DNA of 64,000 nt from contig JAPTYK010000001.1 in NCBI GenBank assembly GCA_026913215.1, positions 6,324,001 through 6,388,000 on the forward strand, written 5' to 3'. Each line of letters opens with the position of its first letter. The stretch's first letter is position 1. The position numbers and the translations under genes were made by a program. Under the pieces are notes generated by a model. The model searched no databases, had not been told where the DNA came from, and was given only the letters and a program-made list of their open reading frames with translations. Source of the DNA: Streptomyces diastatochromogenes. Lineage in GTDB: Bacteria; Actinomycetota; Actinomycetes; Streptomycetales; Streptomycetaceae. Below, piece by piece: positions 18,637-27,983 of the stretch.

Positions 18637-20692
18637 GCGAGGACCTCCGTACTTTCAAGGGGGCTGAGCTTGTTCGCTGTCCGGATCTCGTCGACGATAC
18701 GGCCGATGATCTCCGTGATACCGAAGTCCTTCGGTGTGAAGACGGCGGCGACACCCGCGCGCTTCAGTTCTGCGGCGTCGGCGTTCGGGATGATTCCGCC
18801 GACGATGACCGGAATGTCCGGGGCGCTCGCCTCGCGGAGGCGGTCGAGCACGTCCGGGACCAGCGCGGAGTGCGAGCCGGAGAGGATCGACAGTCCCACG
18901 CAGTGCACGTCCTCCGCCAGGGCGGCGTCGACGATCTGCTCGGGGGTCAGCCGGATGCCCTGGTAGACCACCTCGAAACCGGCGTCACGCGCGCGCACGG
19001 CGATCTGCTCGGCCCCGTTGGAGTGCCCGTCCAGGCCCGGCTTGCCGACCAGGAGGCGCAGCCGGCCGACGTTCAGCTCCTCGGCGGTGCGGGCCACCTT
19101 GTCGCGGACGACTGCGAGCGGGGTGCCCGCCTCGGCCGTCACGGCGACCGGGGCGGAGGAGACGCCCGTCGGGGCGCGGAACTCGCCGAACACCTCGCGC
19201 AGGGCCCCGGCCCACTCACCGGTGGTGACACCGGCGCGGGCGCACTCCAGGGTGGCCTCCATGAGGTTCTCGGTGCCCCGGGCGGCCTCCTTGAGGCGCT
19301 CCAGGGCCTGCTGGGTGGTGGGGAAGACGAACGGGTCGCCGTTGCCCTGCCGGTCGGTGGACTCCTGCCGCTCGGCGCGCCAGCGGCCGACGGCGCCGAC
19401 CACCCTGGCCTCGACCGCCGGGTCCACCGTCATGATCGCGGTGTCCAGGTCGGCGGTGAGAGGGTTCTCCTCGGTCGACTGGAAGATGTTGACGCCGACG
19501 ATCTTGTCCTCGCCGGCCTCGATCCGGGCGCGCCGCTCGGCGTGCGAGGAGACCAGCTGCGACTTCAGGTAGCCGGACTCGACGGCGGCCATCGCGCCGC
19601 CCATCTCCTGGATCCGGTCGATCTCGGCCAGGCACTCCCCGACGAGGGCGTCCACCTTGGCCTCGATGACGTGCGAGCCGGCGAAGATGTCCTCGTACTC
19701 CAGCAGGTCGGACTCGTGGGCGAGCACCTGCTGGATGCGGAGCGACCACTGCTGGTCCCAGGGCCGGGGGAGGCCGAGGGCCTCGTTCCAGGCGGGGAGC
19801 TGCACGGCACGCGCGCGGGCGTCCTTGGAGAGGGTGACGGCCAGCATCTCCAGGACGATCCGCTGGACGTTGTTCTCCGGCTGCGCCTCGGTCAGACCGA
19901 GCGAGTTGACCTGGACGCCGTAGCGGAACCGGCGCTGCTTGGCGTTCTCGATGCCGTACCGCTCAAGGGTGATCTTGTCCCAGATGCGGCCGAAGGCGCG
20001 CATCTTGCACATCTCCTCGATGAAGCGGACGCCCGCGTTCACGAAGAAGGAGATGCGGGCGACGACCTCGCCGAACCGCTCCTCCGGGACCTGCCCGGAG
20101 TCGCGGACCGAGTCGAGGACGGCGATCGCGGTGGCCATCGCGTACGAGATCTCCTGGACCGGCGTGGCCCCGGCCTCCTGCAGGTGGTAGCTGCAGATGT
20201 TGATCGGGTTCCACTTGGGGATGTGGTTGACCGTGTACGCGATCATGTCCGTCGTGAGGCGGAGCGAGGGGCCGGGCGGGAAGACGTGCGTCCCGCGCGA
20301 CAGGTACTCCTTCACGATGTCGTTCTGGGTGGTGCCCTGGAGCTGGGTGATGTCCGCACCCTGCTCCTCGGCGGCCACCTGGTAGAGCGCCAGCAGCCAC
20401 ATGGCGGTGGCGTTGATGGTCATCGAGGTGTTCATCTGCTCCAGGGGATGTCCTGGAACAGCCGGCGCATGTCACCGAGGTGCGAGACGGGGACGCCGAC
20501 CCGGCCGACCTCGCCGCGGGCGAGGACGTGGTCGGGGTCGTACCCGGTCTGCGTCGGCAGGTCGAACGCGACCGAGAGGCCGGTCTGACCCTTGGCGAGG
20601 TTGCGCCGGTACAGCTCGTTGGACGCCTCGGCGGTCGAGTGACCGGCGTACGTCCGCATGAGCCACGGCCGGTCCTTCTGGCGCTCAGTCAT
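18633..20692 (-). CDS. ecm: Coenzyme B12-dependent ethylmalonyl-CoA mutase, frameshifted once
   Basis: Single-chain acyl-CoA mutase of about 686 residues (MeaA/Ecm type) that turns (2R)-ethylmalonyl-CoA into methylsuccinyl-CoA. The N-terminal catalytic barrel has TYAGHSTAEASNELYRRNL, QTGLSVAFDLPTQTG and NTSMTINATAMWLLALY. The C-terminal B12 domain carries LDGHSNGAEQIA, the DxHxxG cobalt-ligand motif, and ILSGSHSAL and VIVGGIIP. One frameshift near 20440 (CCCC where CCCCC is needed) splits the first 85 residues from the rest. The ATG at 20692 follows GAGG. It lies 10 bp after ccr, and context supports ethylmalonyl- over methylmalonyl-CoA as substrate. Confidence 0.92.
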
Positions 20693-20702
20693 CTTCGGGA
20701 CC

Positions 20703-22038
20703 TCAGACGTTCCGGAAGCGGTTGATGGCGTCGATGTGCCGGGCCCGGAGCTCCGGGTCGCTGACGCCCAGGCCCTCCTGCGGCGCGAGCGCGAGGACGC
20801 CGACCTTGCCCTGGTGGAGGTTGCGGTGGACGTCGTAGGCGGCCTGGCCGGTCTCCTCCAGGAGTAGACCTTCGACAGGGTGGGGTGGATCTTGCCCTTG
20901 GCGATCAGGCGGTTGGCCTCCCACGCCTCGCGGTAGTTGGCGAAGTGCGAGCCGACGATCCGCTTCAGCGACATCCACAGGTAGCGGTTGTCGTACTGGT
21001 GCATGTAGCCGGAGGTCGAGGCGCAGGTGGTGATGGTGCCGCCCTTGCGGGTGACGTACACGGAGGCGCCGAAGGTCTCGCGGCCCGGGTGCTCGAAGAC
21101 GATGTCGATGTCCTCGCCGCCGGTCAGCTCGCGGATCTTGGAGCCGAAGCGCTTCCACTCGCGCGGGTCCTGGGTGTTCTCGTCCTTCCAGAACTTGTAG
21201 CCCTCGGCGTTGCGGTCGATGACCGCGTCGGCGCCCATGGCCCGGCAGATGTCGGCCTTCTCGGGGAGGAGACGACGCAGATCGGGTTGGCGCCGCCGGC
21301 GAGGGCGAACTGCGTGGCGTACGAGCCGAGTCCGCCGCTCGCGCCCCAGATGAGGACGTTGTCGCCCTGCTTCATGCCGGCGCCGTTGCGGGAGACCAGC
21401 TGGCGGTAGGCGGTGGAGTTGACGAGGCCGGGCGCCGCCGCCTCCTCCCAGCTGAGGTGCTTCGGCTTCGGCATCAGCTGGTTGGACTTGACGAGCGCGA
21501 TCTCGGCGAGGCCGCCGAAGTTGGTCTCGAAGCCCCAGATCCGCTGCTCGGGGTCGAGCATGGTGTCGTTGTGGCCGTCCGAGGACTCCAGCTCGACCGA
21601 CAGGCAGTGCGCGACGACCTCGTCGCCCGGGGTCCAGGCGTTGACGCCCGGACCGGTGCGGAGCACGACGCCCGCGAGGTCGGAGCCGATGACGTGGTAC
21701 GGCAGGTCGTGGCGCTTGGTCAGCTCGGAGAGGCGGCCGTAGCGCTCCAGGAAGCCGAAGGTCGAGACGGGCTCGAAGATCGAGGTCCAGACCGAGTTGT
21801 AGTTCACGGAGCTGGCCATGACGGCGACCAGGGCCTCGCCCGGTCCGAGCTCGGGGAGGGCGACCTCGTCCAGGTGGAGCGACTTGCGCGGGTCCTTGTC
21901 GCGGCTGGCGAGGCCGGCGAACATCTCCTGCTCGTCCTTGTGGACGGTCACGGCCCGGTACGACTCGGGGAGCGGGATGTTCGCGAAGTCGGCGGACGTG
22001 GCGTCCTGCGACTGGATCGCGGCCAGGATTTCCTTCAC
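20703..22038 (-). CDS. ccr: Crotonyl-CoA carboxylase/reductase, frameshifted
   Basis: NADPH-dependent medium-chain reductase of about 445 residues that makes ethylmalonyl-CoA from crotonyl-CoA and CO2. Recognisable parts are SSVNYNSVWTSIFEP, VIGSDLAGVV, GDEVVAHC, GFETNFGGLAEIALV, NVLIWGASGGLGSYATQFA and FEHPGRETFGASVYV. The GTG at 22038 follows GGAGG. Frameshifts lie near 21272 (CCCC for CCCCC) and 20866. It is the first gene of the ethylmalonyl-CoA operon and an enzyme known to supply ethylmalonyl-CoA extender units to polyketide synthases in streptomycetes. Confidence 0.95.
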
Positions 22039-22264
22039 GGTGTGCCTCCGGCGGTGGGCGTCCTGAGGGAGGGACGCCTGAGGGTTACGGCGGGGGGTGC
22101 TGCTGCTGTGGAGGTGTGCCGTCGGTTCGGCTGGTGGTGCGGTGGCTGCGCTGTGGTGGAGCGCGGGGTGCCTGTGACGCAGGCGTCCGGGCGCACGAGC
22201 CGTTGGCTGTGGGGACAGCCGGCGAACGAGGTGATCTCTGCTCGCCGGCCGCCCGGACGACATC

Positions 22265-22293
22265 AACGTATGGCACGCCGTGTCACCTGACAA
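22265..22293 (-). promoter_or_regulatory. ccr operon promoter with overlapping inverted repeat
   Basis: On the minus strand TTGTCA (22293-22288) and TACGTT (22270-22265) are separated by 17 bp, a good housekeeping promoter. The 8-bp arms TGGCACGC (22271-22278) and GCGTGCCA (22300-22307) form an inverted repeat that spans the spacer and -35. GGCAC-TGC-GTGCC (22294-22306) adjoins it. These are plausible regulator sites. Confidence 0.6.
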
Positions 22294-22390
22294 GGCACTG
22301 CGTGCCAACAATTTCTCTCAGATGCAATCTGCCCGTCACGGATGAGCGATGATCGATCGAAATCCCCTCTGAACTGGGACGATACGCAGA

Positions 22391-22419
22391 CGGCCGCCCC
22401 CGGAAACCGGGGGCGGCCG
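22391..22419. terminator. Hairpin downstream of tetR
   Basis: Perfect 13-bp stem (CGGCCGCCCCCGG and complement) with an AAA loop, about 40 bp past the tetR stop on the minus strand. There is no T-tract, which is usual for high-GC actinomycetes. Confidence 0.7.
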
Positions 22420-22457
22420 TCGTGGTGGAGCGGGTGTCAGGGCTTCTTCAGGGGCCT

Positions 22458-23294
22458 TCAGGGCTTCCGCAGAGCCTGCTGGATGGTCCTCATGACCTCG
22501 TCGAGGGGGCGTCGGTACGGGCCACGGCGACCACGACGTCACCCGTCGTGGACGCGGTCGCGGCGGCGGCTCGGGGCCGGCTCGGCCGGTGCGGCGGCGG
22601 TGCTCCCGGCGGGCGCCGGGCGGGCGCCTATGCCCGAGCCGAAGGTCTCCCGGACGATCGCGAAGGCGTGGTCGAGCTGGGCCTCCACGTCGCCCTGGCC
22701 GCCCGCCCGCAGCCAGCGGCGCAGCACGTGGTTGTGCGCGGTGACGACCGCCGACGCGGCCACCTCGGCGAGCAGCGGGTCGTCGTTGCCGTCGTGGTGG
22801 TCCCGCTCGTCGAAGTGCCCGAGGAGATAGCGGGTGAAGAGCCGCTCGTAGCGGGCCACCGAGGCGATCTCCCGCTCCCGCAGGGTCGGCACCTCGCGGG
22901 TGAGCCGGTAGCGCTCCACGGAGACCGCGGGGGAGCCCGCGTACATCTTCATGACTTCCTTGATGCCCCGGCACACCGTGTCGAGCGGGTGCTCGTGCGG
23001 CGGGGCGGCGTTCAGCACCGCCTCCGCCCGGACGAGCGTGTCGTCGTGGTCCGGGAAGATCGCCTCCTCCTTGGACCGGAAGTGCCGGAAGAACGTCCGC
23101 CGCGCGACCCCGGCCGTGGCCGCGATCTCGTCGACGGTCGTCGCCTCGTACCCCTTGGTCGCGAAGAGCTCCATCGCGGCGGCGGCCAGCTCCCGGCGCA
23201 TCTTGAGCCGCTGCGCGGCGGCACGGGTGCCCGCCGCGCTCTCCGGAGCGTCGGACGGGGAGGTGGCACGGGGTGTCTTCACGGCCTTGGGCAT
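22458..23294 (-). CDS. TetR family transcriptional regulator, frameshifted near C-terminus
   Basis: About 278 residues. The N-terminal helix-turn-helix is clear: RRELAAAAMELFATKGYEAT, then TVDEIAATAGVARRTFFRHF. The rest is an all-helical ligand domain. Near the end a pair of compensating shifts (about 22560 and 22508) hides the likely C-terminus, which reads VVAVARTDAPLDEVMRTIQ and ends at 22458. The gene lies between the ccr operon and the 3-hydroxybutyryl-CoA dehydrogenase gene, all on the same strand, so it probably senses an acyl-CoA and controls one or both. I chose the ATG at 23294. Confidence 0.88.
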
Positions 23295-23405
23295 GGTCCG
23301 AACGTACTGCATCGGAGTGGGAACGTGCCCAGGTGGGGCGGCGGGGCCCCGGGGCACCGAGGGTGCCCGGGGCTCAGCAGACCGCCCCAGCCGGCGGTGC
23401 GGGGC

Positions 23406-25184
23406 TCAGCGTCGGGCATATTCGCGGAAGCCGCGACCCGTCTTGCGGCCGAGGCAGCCCGCCGCCACCAGGTGCTCCAGGAGCGGGGCGGGGCGAGGCC
23501 CGGGTCGCGGAACTCGCGGTGCAGCACCTGCTCGATCGCGAGCGAGACGTCCAGGCCGACCACGTCGAGCAGCTCGAAGGGGCCCATCGGGTAGCCGCCG
23601 CCCAGCTTCATGGCCGCGTCGATGTCGTCCAGGGTCGCGTAGTGCTCCTGGACCATCTTGATCGCGTTGTTCAGGTACGGGAAGAGCAGCGCGTTCACGA
23701 TGAAGCCGGCGCGGTCGCCGCAGTCCACCGGGTGCTTGCGGATCTTCGCGGTGACCTCGCGGACGGTGGCGTGGACGTCGTCCCCGGTCAGGACCGTGCG
23801 GACGATCTCGACCAGCTTCATCGCCGGCGCCGGGTTGAAGAAGTGCATCCCGATGACGTCCTGCGGGCGCGTGGTGGCGCGGGCGCAGGCGATGACCGGC
23901 AGCGAGGAGGTCGTGGTGGCGAGCACCGCGCCCGGCTTGCAGATCTTGTCGAGCCGCGCGAACAGCTCCTGCTTGACCGCCAGGTCCTCGGCGACCGCCT
24001 CGACGGCCAGGTCGACCTCGGCGAAGGCGTCGAGCGAACCGGCCGGGGTGATCAGCGCAAGGGTCTGGTCGCGCGCCTCGCCCGTCATCCGGCCCTTGTC
24101 GACCGAGCGGGCCAGGGACTTGGCGATCCGGGCCTTGGCGGTGTCCGCCTTCTCCTGGGAGCGGGCGGCGAGCACGACCGCGTACCCGGCCTTGGCGAAG
24201 ACCTCGGCGATCCCGGAGGCCATGGTGCCCGAGCCGGCGACGCCGACCGAGGCGATCTCGCGGCCGGTGCCGGCCTCGGCGGAGGCGAGCGGGGTCAGCG
24301 CGTCGCGCACGACCTCGCCGGAGCCCGGCGCCTCGTACGTGTAGAAGCCGCGGCCCGCCTTGCGCCCGGTCAGACCGGCCTCGCTGAGCTGCTTGAGGAT
24401 CGGGGCGGGGCGTGCAGCCGGTCGTGCGAGGCGGCGTACATGGCCTCCAGGACCGTACGGGCCGTGTCGACGCCGATCAGGTCGAGCAGCGCCAGCGGGC
24501 CCATCGGCAGGCCGCAGCCCAGCTTCATCGCCGCGTCGATGTCCTCGCGGGAGGCGTACTTGGCCTCGTACATGGCGGCGGCCTGGTTCAGGTAGCCGAA
24601 GAGCAGCCCGTCCGCGATGAAGCCCGCCCGGTCGCCGACCGCCACCGGCTCCTTGCCGAGGTCCTGGGCGAGCCGGGTGACGGCGTCCACGGCCCGCGGG
24701 TCGGTCAGCACGGAGGAGACCACCTCGACCAGCTTCATGGCCTGGACCGGGGCGAAGAAGTGCAGACCGAGGACCCGCTCGGGGTGCGCCGAGTCGGCGG
24801 CGAGCCGGGTCACGGAGAGCGCGTTGGTGCCGGTGGCCAGGATCGCGTCGGGCCGGACGATCCCGTCCAGGGCCCGGAAGACCTCCTGCTTCGCCTCGTA
24901 CGACTCGGGGACGACCTCGATCACGAGGTCGGCCTCGGCGGCCGCCTGGAGGTCGGAGAAGGTACGGAAGCGGGCCAGGACGTCCTGCCGCTCCTCCTCG
25001 GTGATCCGCTCGCGGGCCACCGCGCGGGCGGTGGAGGCCTCCAGGGCGGCGACGGCCTGGGCGGCGGCGGTGTCGCTGATGTCGATGCCGATGACCTCGC
25101 GGCCGGCGCGGGCGAGGACGTCGGCGATGCCCGCGCCCATGGTGCCGAGACCGACGACGGCGATGGTGGAGAGAGGGTGTCCAT
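23406..25184 (-). CDS. Fused double 3-hydroxybutyryl-CoA dehydrogenase, frameshifted
   Basis: Two complete 3-hydroxyacyl-CoA dehydrogenase units in one chain of about 593 residues. Unit one has VVGLGTMGAGIADVLARAG, LGLHFFAPVQAMKLVEVV and GDRAGFIADGLLFGYLN. Unit two has VAGSGTMASGIAEVFAKAG, IGMHFFNPAPAMKLVEIV and GDRAGFIVNALLFPYLN. They are joined through GRKAGRGFYTYEAPGSGEV. Frameshifts lie near 25172, 24415 and 23480. The ATG at 25184 follows AGGAG. The enzyme interconverts acetoacetyl-CoA and 3-hydroxybutyryl-CoA and so feeds crotonyl-CoA to Ccr. A TetR-like palindrome overlaps its promoter. Confidence 0.9.
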
Positions 25185-25404
25185 CAGGGGACTCCTGGGA
25201 GGAAGAGTGACGACTGAAGGCAGTGCGCGCCCGAAAGGGGCGCGGGAAAGAGCGAGGGCGATGCCCGGAAAAGAGGGCGGTGCCCTGGGAAAAGGTGCGA
25301 CGGACTCTGTCCCGGAGCCACGTCGAAACTGCCGAACCGACAAGCGAACACAACGGCTGCGTCACCAGGCCGTTGTGGAAAGTGCGGTGGTGCCCGCTCA
25401 CCTG

Positions 25405-25422
25405 AGACTAACCGGCCGGTAA
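25405..25422 (-). promoter_or_regulatory. -10 box with TetR-type operator upstream of the dehydrogenase gene
   Basis: The palindrome ACCGGCCGGT (25411-25420), extended as TnACCGGCCGGTnA, abuts a minus-strand TAGTCT -10 box (25410-25405). A repressor bound here would block the promoter. The TetR gene downstream of the dehydrogenase is the obvious candidate, by inference only. Confidence 0.45.
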
Positions 25423-25471
25423 CGAGCGCGCCAGTCCCGACGAGTTGGGAAAGTGTGATCTGGATCGCGGA

Positions 25472-25477
25472 TAGTCT
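25472..25477 (+). promoter_or_regulatory. -10 element of a probable leaderless promoter
   Basis: TAGTCT lies 7 bp before the ATG at 25485. There is no Shine-Dalgarno sequence, so transcription and translation may start together. Confidence 0.4.
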
Positions 25478-25484
25478 CGGATTC

Positions 25485-26086
25485 ATGGAAATCTCCGAGG
25501 ATCCCGAATTCTGCTCGATGATCGATCGATTGCGGGAAGAGATCGAGAATGACACCGGAGAAGTCCCGGCGGCATTCGGGGAACTCGCCGCGACGGAGGA
25601 CCCCGAGGAACTGCACCGCGTCCTCGTGGCCCCCGGACAGCCGCTCTGGGCCCGGGAGATCGCCGCCTACGGCCTCGGCGTCGCCGGCGACCCGCGCGCC
25701 TTCGAGGCCCTCGTCCTCCTCCTCAACCACCGCGACCCGGAGCGCTGCGTCACCGCCGCCCACGCCCTGGCCCGGCTCGGCGACCCGCGCACCGCACGCG
25801 CGGCCGCCGCCCTCGCCACCAACGAACTCCGCGTCGCCTACGCCCTGCTGCCGGTCCGGCTCCTCGCCGAACTGCGCGCCCCGGAATCCGTCCCGGCCCT
25901 GATCACCGTCCTGGAAAGGCGACTTCGCCCCGACGACCCCCACTGGCGCGTCGGCCTCGCCTGCGTCGAGGGCCTCGGCACCCTCGGCGACCCCGGGCCC
26001 GCCCGGCCCTGGAGGCCGCCCTTCCGCACCCGCGGCTCGGCCGCGCGGCGGTGGAGTCACTCGCGCGGCTCGGCTCCGGCGGCTGA
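25485..26086 (+). CDS. HEAT-repeat protein, frameshifted near the end
   Basis: Helical-repeat protein of about 200 residues, starting MEISEDPEF. Repeats are visible as DPEELHRVLVAP, LGVAGDPRAFEALVLLL, ALARLGDPRTARAAAAL, and APESVPALITVLERRL followed by ALACVEGLGTLGDP-like residues. One shift near 26010 leads into the true end, RAAVESLARLGSGG. An upstream in-frame GTG (25455) is possible but would precede the -10 box. Such proteins act as scaffolds; the partner is unknown. The last 30 bp overlap the end of the convergent MFS gene. Confidence 0.7.
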
Positions 26087-27307
26087 CGGCCCCGGGACCA
26101 GCGTCACCACCGCCGTGACGACGGCCGGGAGCGCCATGAGCGCGAAGCAGAGGGCCAGGGGCAGCCGGCCGACGAGGAACCCGCGCCGCCGTGGCCGCCG
26201 TGCCGCCCGCGTTGAAGGCGGTGTTGACCCAGGCCCCGGCCCGGGTGCGGCGGCCCGGCCCGGCGGACTCGTCGGCGAGGAGATAGGCACTGGTGAGCGC
26301 GGGAGCCAGGAAGAGGCCGCCGAGCGCGACCCAGCCCACCAGGACGTACGGATGCGGCGAGAGCCCCGCCGCCGCCAGGACCGCGCCGAGCCCGAGCGTG
26401 AACAGCGAGAGGCGCACGGAGGCGGGGATCCGCAGGTCCACGGCGCCGAGCACCAGGCCGCCGACCGCGCTGCCCGCCGACAGGGCCGCCATCGCCCACG
26501 GCACGGCTCCGGGCCGGTGGTGCTCGTCGCCGAAGGCGATCACGAGCAGGTCGAAGGCGCCCAGGCAGACGCCCATCGAGGCGGAGACGGCGACGGCCCG
26601 CACGACCCCGGTGCGCACGGCGGCGCGGGGCCGGTCCCGGTCGCCGTGTCCTCGGCCGCGCCCCGCCCCGCTCCCGGTCTCGTCCCGCACCGCCGGAGAC
26701 GTGACGAGGCCGAGCGTCCCGGTCAGCACGAGACCGGCGCTCACCGCGAGACCGGCGGCCGCCGGCGCGTACCCCGTGAGCAGCCCCACCAGCAAGGGCC
26801 CGGAGACGAAGAGGAGTTCCTCCGCCACCGTGTCCAGGCTGTACGCGCGCCGCAGCAGGTCCCGGTCCGGGACCATCGCGCTCAACCGGGCCCGCGTCAC
26901 CGCGCCCAGCGGCGGGGTCACCGCGCCCGCCGCCCCGGCGAGGAGCACGAGCACGGGCACCGGGGCGCGGTCCCGGTCGCCGCCACCGCGAGCGCGGCGA
27001 GCAGCAGCGCGTGCGCGAGGGCGAGCGGGGACAGGGCCCGGCGCGGTCCGAAGCGGTCGATCAGGGCCGCCCGCGCGGGCGAGAGCAGGACCGTGGTCAG
27101 CCCCACCCGGCCATGACCGTGCCGGCCGCCGCGTACGAGCCGGTGCTCGCCCTGACCGAGAGGAGCAGGGAGAGCGGGGCGATCCCGTAGGTGAGCCGCC
27201 CGAGCAGCGCCGCCCCGAAGGTGCGGCGGACGTGCGGATCCTCAGGACCGCCGCGTAGGTGGGGGCGGGGGTGGGTGTGGGGGACAGGGCAGGGAGGTCG
27301 CGGACAT
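26057..27307 (-). CDS. MFS transporter, frameshifted
   Basis: Membrane protein of about 416 residues. Pieces in several frames show FGAALLGRLTYGIAPLSLLL, the helix 2-3 loop region with LIDRFGPRRALSPLALAHA, then ELLFVSGPLLVGLLTGYAP, VSASMGVCLGAFDLLVIAF and the C-terminal LALCFALMALPAVVTAVV. These fit a 12-helix major facilitator exporter of the YbfB/AraJ kind, substrate unknown. The ATG at 27307 follows GAGG. Frameshifts lie near 27250, 27110, 26965 and 26200. Confidence 0.8.
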
Positions 27308-27468
27308 GGCGAAGTACCTCGGGTGTTCCTCGGAGAGGGCGCCGGGCGGCGGGGCCGGGGGCGCCGGTGCGTGCGGGTCGGCTGGGGCCGCGCCGGCTGG
27401 GCACGGCCGTCGGATCGCCGACTTCTACGCACGGAAGAGGAACATGCGCGTCAACGTATCAAACGGAG

Positions 27469-27903
27469 CTACACCCCGGTCCGGTCCGGTGCCGCCGCGG
27501 CCCGCTCCGGTATCAGCGCGAACGCCTCGATCTCCACGAGCAGTTCCGGGCGGACGAGCGCCGACACCTGCACCGCCGAGCTCGCCGGCAGGGGCACGCC
27601 CGCGAAGTGGGCGTCCCGGGCGTCCCGTACGGCCGGGAGGTGGGCCACGTCCGTGACGAAGTACGTCAGCTTCACCACGTCCCCGAAGCCCGCCCCGGCC
27701 GCCGCGAGGCAGCGCTCCAGGTTCGCGAAGACCTGGTGGGCCTGGGCCGCCGCGTCGCCCTCGCCGACCACCGCGCCGGAGGCGTCGAAGGCGCACTGCC
27801 CGGATATCGCGACGAACCGGCCCGTGCCCCACACGACGTGGCTGTACTGGGGGCTGGGCGCGAGGCCGTCGGGGGCGGGCACGTGCGTGAGGTGGCTCGT
27901 CAT
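27469..27903 (-). CDS. RidA/YjgF family protein
   Basis: 144-residue enzyme of the Rid superfamily, which hydrolyses reactive enamine/imine intermediates from amino-acid metabolism. It has GRFVAISGQCAFDASG, HQVFANLERCLAAAGAGFGDVVKL and the C-terminal active-site arginine in LVRPELLVEIEAFALI. The ATG at 27903 follows GGGG. The frame is intact. It may belong to a more divergent Rid subgroup; the exact substrate is not inferred. Confidence 0.88.
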   Translation of the reverse strand: MTSHLTHVPAPDGLAPSPQYSHVVWGTGRFVAISGQCAFDASGAVVGEGDAAAQAHQVFANLERCLAAAGAGFGDVVKLTYFVTDVAHLPAVRDARDAHFAGVPLPASSAVQVSALVRPELLVEIEAFALIPERAAAAPDRTGV

Positions 27904-27983
27904 GTCCCCCATCCTCGCGCATGCCACCGACAGCGCCCGCGACCCCGTGCGGGGCGCGGGCGCGGTGAGCGGCCGTCAGGAGG

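Larger units (their letters stand above)
22039..22457. other. Intergenic region upstream of ccr and downstream of tetR
   Basis: About 420 bp without a credible gene. It holds the ccr promoter (near 22265-22293), overlapping inverted repeats around it, a 5' leader of roughly 220 nt, and the hairpin that ends the tetR transcript. I see no riboswitch-like fold by eye. Confidence 0.6.
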
